DNA of 43,395 nucleotides from an uncultured bacterium (GTDB lineage Bacteria; Verrucomicrobiota; Kiritimatiellia; RFP12; UBA1067), in the NCBI GenBank assembly GCA_902800055.1, contig CADCCW010000018.1, positions 1-43,395 of the forward strand, given 5' to 3'. The translations under genes were made by a program, and so were the position numbers. Of this stretch, positions 41,063 to 43,395 are shown piece by piece; position 1 is the stretch's first letter; every line of letters begins with the position of its first letter. The notes under the pieces were generated by a model. The model was not told where the DNA came from. It made no database searches and was given only the letters and a program-made list of their open reading frames with translations.

Positions 41063-42076
41063 TCATGCATTGCCGCCGTCCAGCAAGAGCTTGATCTGAC
41101 GGTCAAAATCGGATTCAATCTGCTGATGGCGGTTGAACTCATCGTATTCGGCGTATGCCTTTTCGTCGGCCTTTGCGCGCGACACCGAACCCATCCCCTC
41201 CAGTATCTCGTACTCGTTGAATTCCAGAAATGCATTTACGCTACGGGCAAACTCTTCCATCGTGAACGTCTGGTGCCGCTTTATTATGCGCTCGATGTAG
41301 TCGAAGTAGCCGACTACGGCACCCTCAAGTTCTTTGACCTGTTCTGCCGACAGATAGTTCTTCGCTATGATTACATCACTCTTGAGGACCCGTCCGTCCG
41401 GCGCATTCTTCCATGTCTTGAGCCCCATGTGCTCCCTTGCGGCATCCGCACGGGAATGTACGATTTCTGCCGCTGTCTCGCCGGTAATAGCGTAGTGGAA
41501 CTTGTTCTGCACCATCGCATAGAAGTCGCGGGTTGTCAGTGCGTTCCGGTCGTAGTCGATGGAACATTCGGCGTATATGTCCGTGATCTGCTGCCAAATG
41601 CGCCGCTCGCTTGCGCGAATGGAACGGACGCGTTCCAGCAACTCTCTGAAGTAATCTTCTCCAAACGGATTTCCGCCTTTCTTGAGACGGTTGTCGTCAA
41701 GTACGAATCCCTTGGTTATGTACTCCGTAAGAACCTTCGTCGCCCAAATCCGGAACTGCGTCGCAAGATACGAATTCACCCTGTAGCCGACGGCGATTAT
41801 TGCGTCAAGGTTGTAGAACACCATTTCGCGGGCGACACGGCGTCCGCCTTCGCTTTGAACTTGTTCCATTTTGGAACAAGTTGCGGCAATTTGCAGTTCG
41901 CCGGTTGCGTAGATGTTTTTCAGATGCTTCGTTATCGCCTGGCTTTTGACCCCGAAAAGACCAGCCATCGACTTCTGCGTCAGCCAAAGCGTCCTGTCGC
42001 GCAGGACAGCATTCACGCGCACATCGCCGTCTTGACTCGAAAACAGCACAACTGGAAATTCTTCAGCATTCATCAT
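41063..42076 (-). CDS. RhuM-family (virulence RhuM) protein
   Basis: About 337 residues. The N-terminal winged-helix-like part has RDRTLWLTQKSMAGLFGVKSQAITKHLKNIY and VFYNLDAIIAVGYRVNS, both family signatures. Next comes FRIWATKVLTEYITKGFVLDDNRLK, then helical C-terminal regions. RhuM proteins occur in pathogenicity islands, prophages and defence regions; the biochemical function is unsettled. ATGs at 42076 and 42073 are adjacent. TGATATAAT lies 10 nt upstream, with AAGGAA in between. Confidence 0.88.
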   Translation of the reverse strand: MMNAEEFPVVLFSSQDGDVRVNAVLRDRTLWLTQKSMAGLFGVKSQAITKHLKNIYATGELQIAATCSKMEQVQSEGGRRVAREMVFYNLDAIIAVGYRVNSYLATQFRIWATKVLTEYITKGFVLDDNRLKKGGNPFGEDYFRELLERVRSIRASERRIWQQITDIYAECSIDYDRNALTTRDFYAMVQNKFHYAITGETAAEIVHSRADAAREHMGLKTWKNAPDGRVLKSDVIIAKNYLSAEQVKELEGAVVGYFDYIERIIKRHQTFTMEEFARSVNAFLEFNEYEILEGMGSVSRAKADEKAYAEYDEFNRHQQIESDFDRQIKLLLDGGNA

Positions 42077-42086
42077 TTTGTTCCTT

Positions 42087-42095
42087 ATTATATCA
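42087..42095 (-). promoter_or_regulatory. RhuM gene extended -10 promoter
   Basis: TGATATAAT on the minus strand, 10 nt before the ATG at 42076. It lies directly after the stop of the leader frame of copy C, so the gene has its own promoter in addition to the portable one. Confidence 0.55.
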
Positions 42096-42098
42096 AAT

Positions 42099-42267
42099 CT
42101 AGCAATTATTCCCTGGGGCAAAAGGGACAAGTCCTTCTGCACATGCCGTTACCGTATCCGCTACCCCTGCACCCATGTCATACCCTGCCTCCGCCGGCGC
42201 GGCGGAAACGGCGAACGGCGCAGTAGCGCGCATGGTGTTGCTCGGTCTCACGTCGCGTATTATACCA
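42099..42267 (-). promoter_or_regulatory. Portable promoter-leader element, copy C
   Basis: TGGTATAAT (42267-42259), 25 nt, ATG (42233). The leader frame has 44 codons, starting MRATAPFAVSAAPAEAG and ending EGLVPFAPGNNC with TAG at 42101-42099. It is in the same frame and order as copies B and D. The frame ends 22 nt before the RhuM ATG rather than overlapping it. Confidence 0.7.
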
Positions 42268-42457
42268 AATTTCGTGGTTGGTTTTCTTTTAGCCGCAAGG
42301 GACGCAAAAAATCACAAAGTGCACACCTGCTAGTGCATCCGCTTCGCGGACGACCTTCGGTCGGGTGATATTCGGAGATTACGGTGCGGACGAAATCCAG
42401 ACCGCACCCCTGACAGCGCCTCCACTTCGTGGACGGATTCCCCAGCTTATCAGGGCC
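42268..42457. other. Spacer with a 25-bp repeat unit and small hairpins
   Basis: No gene seen. It contains TCCGC-TTC-GCGGA and CCAC-TTC-GTGG small inverted repeats and one copy of the 25-bp unit (42375-42399). This places the repeat on the 3' side of the next minus-strand gene, as in the other units. Confidence 0.6.
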
Positions 42458-42979
42458 TTATTGACCGGCCTCAAGAAAATCATTCTCTTTATCTTCCTCA
42501 AATTTCATCTGATGCCTAACTTCCTGAAGCAAACCACGCACTTTGGAAACATACTTTTTGTTATGGATAGATTCACATGTCAATGAATCAAATCCCGAAA
42601 CGTAATAACAATTATTCGTTATCGAAAGTTTTGTCCTGCCGCCAGGACGAACGCAGACATCTGCCCAATCTCCATCCGATACAATCCGCGTTACAAATAC
42701 CTCGTCTGACTGATGAACTACATAACCACATATCCCAACGAACGATGTGTCATGGTTATGATGAATTTCTGCTTCGTAAACACATTGGTCTAGTTCTTTG
42801 ACTATCTCGCCATCGGCCACTTCCGTCAATATACACAATTTCATGTCGTCGCCTTGGTTTGAACAGGCATATTGTGCCGGATCATAACACAAATAAATGT
42901 GCCTTTCTCGGCTCTCTCCGCATCCAATTAATACACTAACACAAAACAATATGCCTACAAAAATTACTTTCTTGAACAT
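42458..42979 (-). CDS. Predicted lipoprotein of unknown function
   Basis: 173 residues from the ATG at 42979, which has AAGGAG 6 nt upstream. The signal ends in VSVLIGC, giving a lipidated Cys. The mature part has scattered Cys and a His-rich HHNHD, then beta-like segments (FVGICGYVVH, VFVTRIVSDGDW). The C-terminus is acidic. A+T-rich like the other accessory genes. No family recognised. Confidence 0.65.
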   Translation of the reverse strand: MFKKVIFVGILFCVSVLIGCGESRERHIYLCYDPAQYACSNQGDDMKLCILTEVADGEIVKELDQCVYEAEIHHNHDTSFVGICGYVVHQSDEVFVTRIVSDGDWADVCVRPGGRTKLSITNNCYYVSGFDSLTCESIHNKKYVSKVRGLLQEVRHQMKFEEDKENDFLEAGQ

Positions 42980-43049
42980 TTGAGCTCCTTCTCCCTGTTG
43001 CACCGATTTCCATCGTATACGTCTCTCTCATGATCTGATTCAAGCCATA

Positions 43050-43284
43050 TCAGCCTCCTGCAGCGCTCGTCGTTGGCGTGCCGCGCCCCACGACGCTCAA
43101 GCCGCACAAAACATTTGCAATCAAGCTAATGAGGCCAAAATGGGTGCGCCCTTCTGTATATACCGTTACCGTATCTGCTGCCCCTGCGTTCATGCCATGC
43201 CCTGCCTCCGCCGGCGCGGCGGAAACTGCGAACGGCGCAGTAGAGCGCATGGTGTTGCTCGGTCTCACGTCGCGTATTATACCA
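43050..43284 (-). promoter_or_regulatory. Portable promoter-leader element, copy D
   Basis: TGGTATAAT (43284-43276), 25 nt, ATG (43250). The leader frame MRSTAPFAVSAAPAEAGHGMNAG... continues through TVTVYTEGRTHF (matching the lnt copy) to a TGA at 43052-43050 (66 codons). The downstream lipoprotein ATG is 70 nt further, so coupling is not evident here. The repeat match covers about 43134-43290. Confidence 0.7.
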
Positions 43285-43297
43285 TATCCGCCGCGAT

Positions 43298-43307
43298 GAG
43301 GTATAAT
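43298..43307 (+). promoter_or_regulatory. Possible plus-strand promoter at the window end
   Basis: GAGGTATAAT reads outward on the plus strand, back to back with copy D. The remaining ~90 nt to the window end carry a TTGACA (about 43350-43355) but no complete gene. Whatever it drives lies beyond the window. Confidence 0.35.
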
Positions 43308-43395
43308 GTAGAACGGCTTCTTTTCTGATGGTGGAGAAGAGTCGTTCTTTGACAACTGGCAGGAATATCATACGACTTGCAAACATGCCAACACG

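Noticed and set aside
38626..43290. CRISPR array as explanation for the repeats
   Set aside because: The repeats differ in length, are dispersed and partly nested; the only regular array has a 22-bp period with 6-bp spacers, far too short for CRISPR, and no cas gene is present.
37339..43395. Classical integron
   Set aside because: The gene-repeat layout is similar, but no attC-like folded site and no integrase are visible. Promoters stand before each unit, whereas integron cassettes are usually promoterless.
1..43395. tRNA, rRNA or insertion-sequence transposase genes
   Set aside because: None was recognised on either strand; no transposase motif or terminal inverted repeats with target duplication were seen.

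Overview
The window is high-GC bacterial chromosome with a low-GC accessory tail. The gene set suggests an anaerobic, Gram-negative-type (diderm) member of the PVC group, possibly Kiritimatiellota. The evidence is a rubredoxin/rubrerythrin/flavoprotein oxygen-defence cluster, glutamine synthetase type III, a MurA whose catalytic Cys is replaced by Asp as in Chlamydia and mycobacteria, an apolipoprotein N-acyltransferase, an AsmA/YdbH-like envelope protein, and several secreted proteins with C10-peptidase, thioredoxin and InlB-type repeat domains. The taxonomic assignment is inference from gene content; no rRNA or tRNA gene was seen.

Layout. (1) 1-13.7 kb, all minus strand: polysaccharide synthesis and export (ABC-2 exporter ATPase and permease, polyprenyl-phosphate sugar transferase, O-antigen-ligase-like membrane protein, parvulin lipoprotein), interleaved with secreted proteins. 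Two thioredoxin-fold proteins and a C10 peptidase share a related C-terminal beta-rich domain. (2) 13.7-14.9 kb: a secreted Cys-rich protein with a terminator behind it and a ~300-nt leader in front; it is a paralogue of the protein at 4.2-5.1 kb. (3) 14.9-19.7 kb: a housekeeping operon read from a strong promoter: infA, yebC, nfo, an orphan OppD-type ATPase, ktrA and murA. (4) 19.75-22.3 kb: glnN (plus strand) and a glycine-rich RRM protein. (5) 22.4-27.6 kb: an operon of nrnA, an ELM1-family protein carrying an in-frame palindromic insert, two sensor kinases and one LuxR-type regulator. (6) 27.6-30.9 kb: rubredoxin, rubrerythrin, Hrb-like flavorubredoxin reductase, galU and a glucuronokinase-like GHMP kinase. 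(7) 31.0-32.8 kb, plus strand: a YdbH-like protein and a lipoprotein that looks like a YnbE-YdbL fusion. (8) 32.9-37.3 kb: lnt, ychJ-like, an unknown, parA and a family 2 glycosyltransferase.

(9) 37.3-43.4 kb is the accessory region. It holds small, A+T-richer minus-strand genes (membrane proteins, lipoproteins, a YcxB-like protein and a RhuM-family protein) separated by dispersed repeats. Four gene units are preceded by a copy of one element: an extended -10 promoter, exactly 25 nt, then the ATG of a short leader reading frame. That frame is kept between copies, including through an exact 33-nt deletion in one. In one copy the leader stop overlaps the next gene's start (TTGA). A diverged relative upstream of lnt ends in the overlap TGATG. 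On the gene-distal side lie GC-rich repeats built on TGCCGCGG and a 25-bp unit. In the middle is a winged-helix protein with an AT-hook-like stretch, followed by six 16-bp repeats on a 22-bp grid, an iteron-like array. The best candidate for an undescribed system is this array of gene units with portable promoter-leader modules, together with its winged-helix/iteron locus.

Promoters fall into two visible classes. One is TTGACG-N17/18-TGATACAAT (infA, the RRM protein, the Cys-rich secreted protein). The other is an extended -10, TGGTATAAT, often only 6-11 nt before the ATG, which predicts leaderless or nearly leaderless mRNAs.
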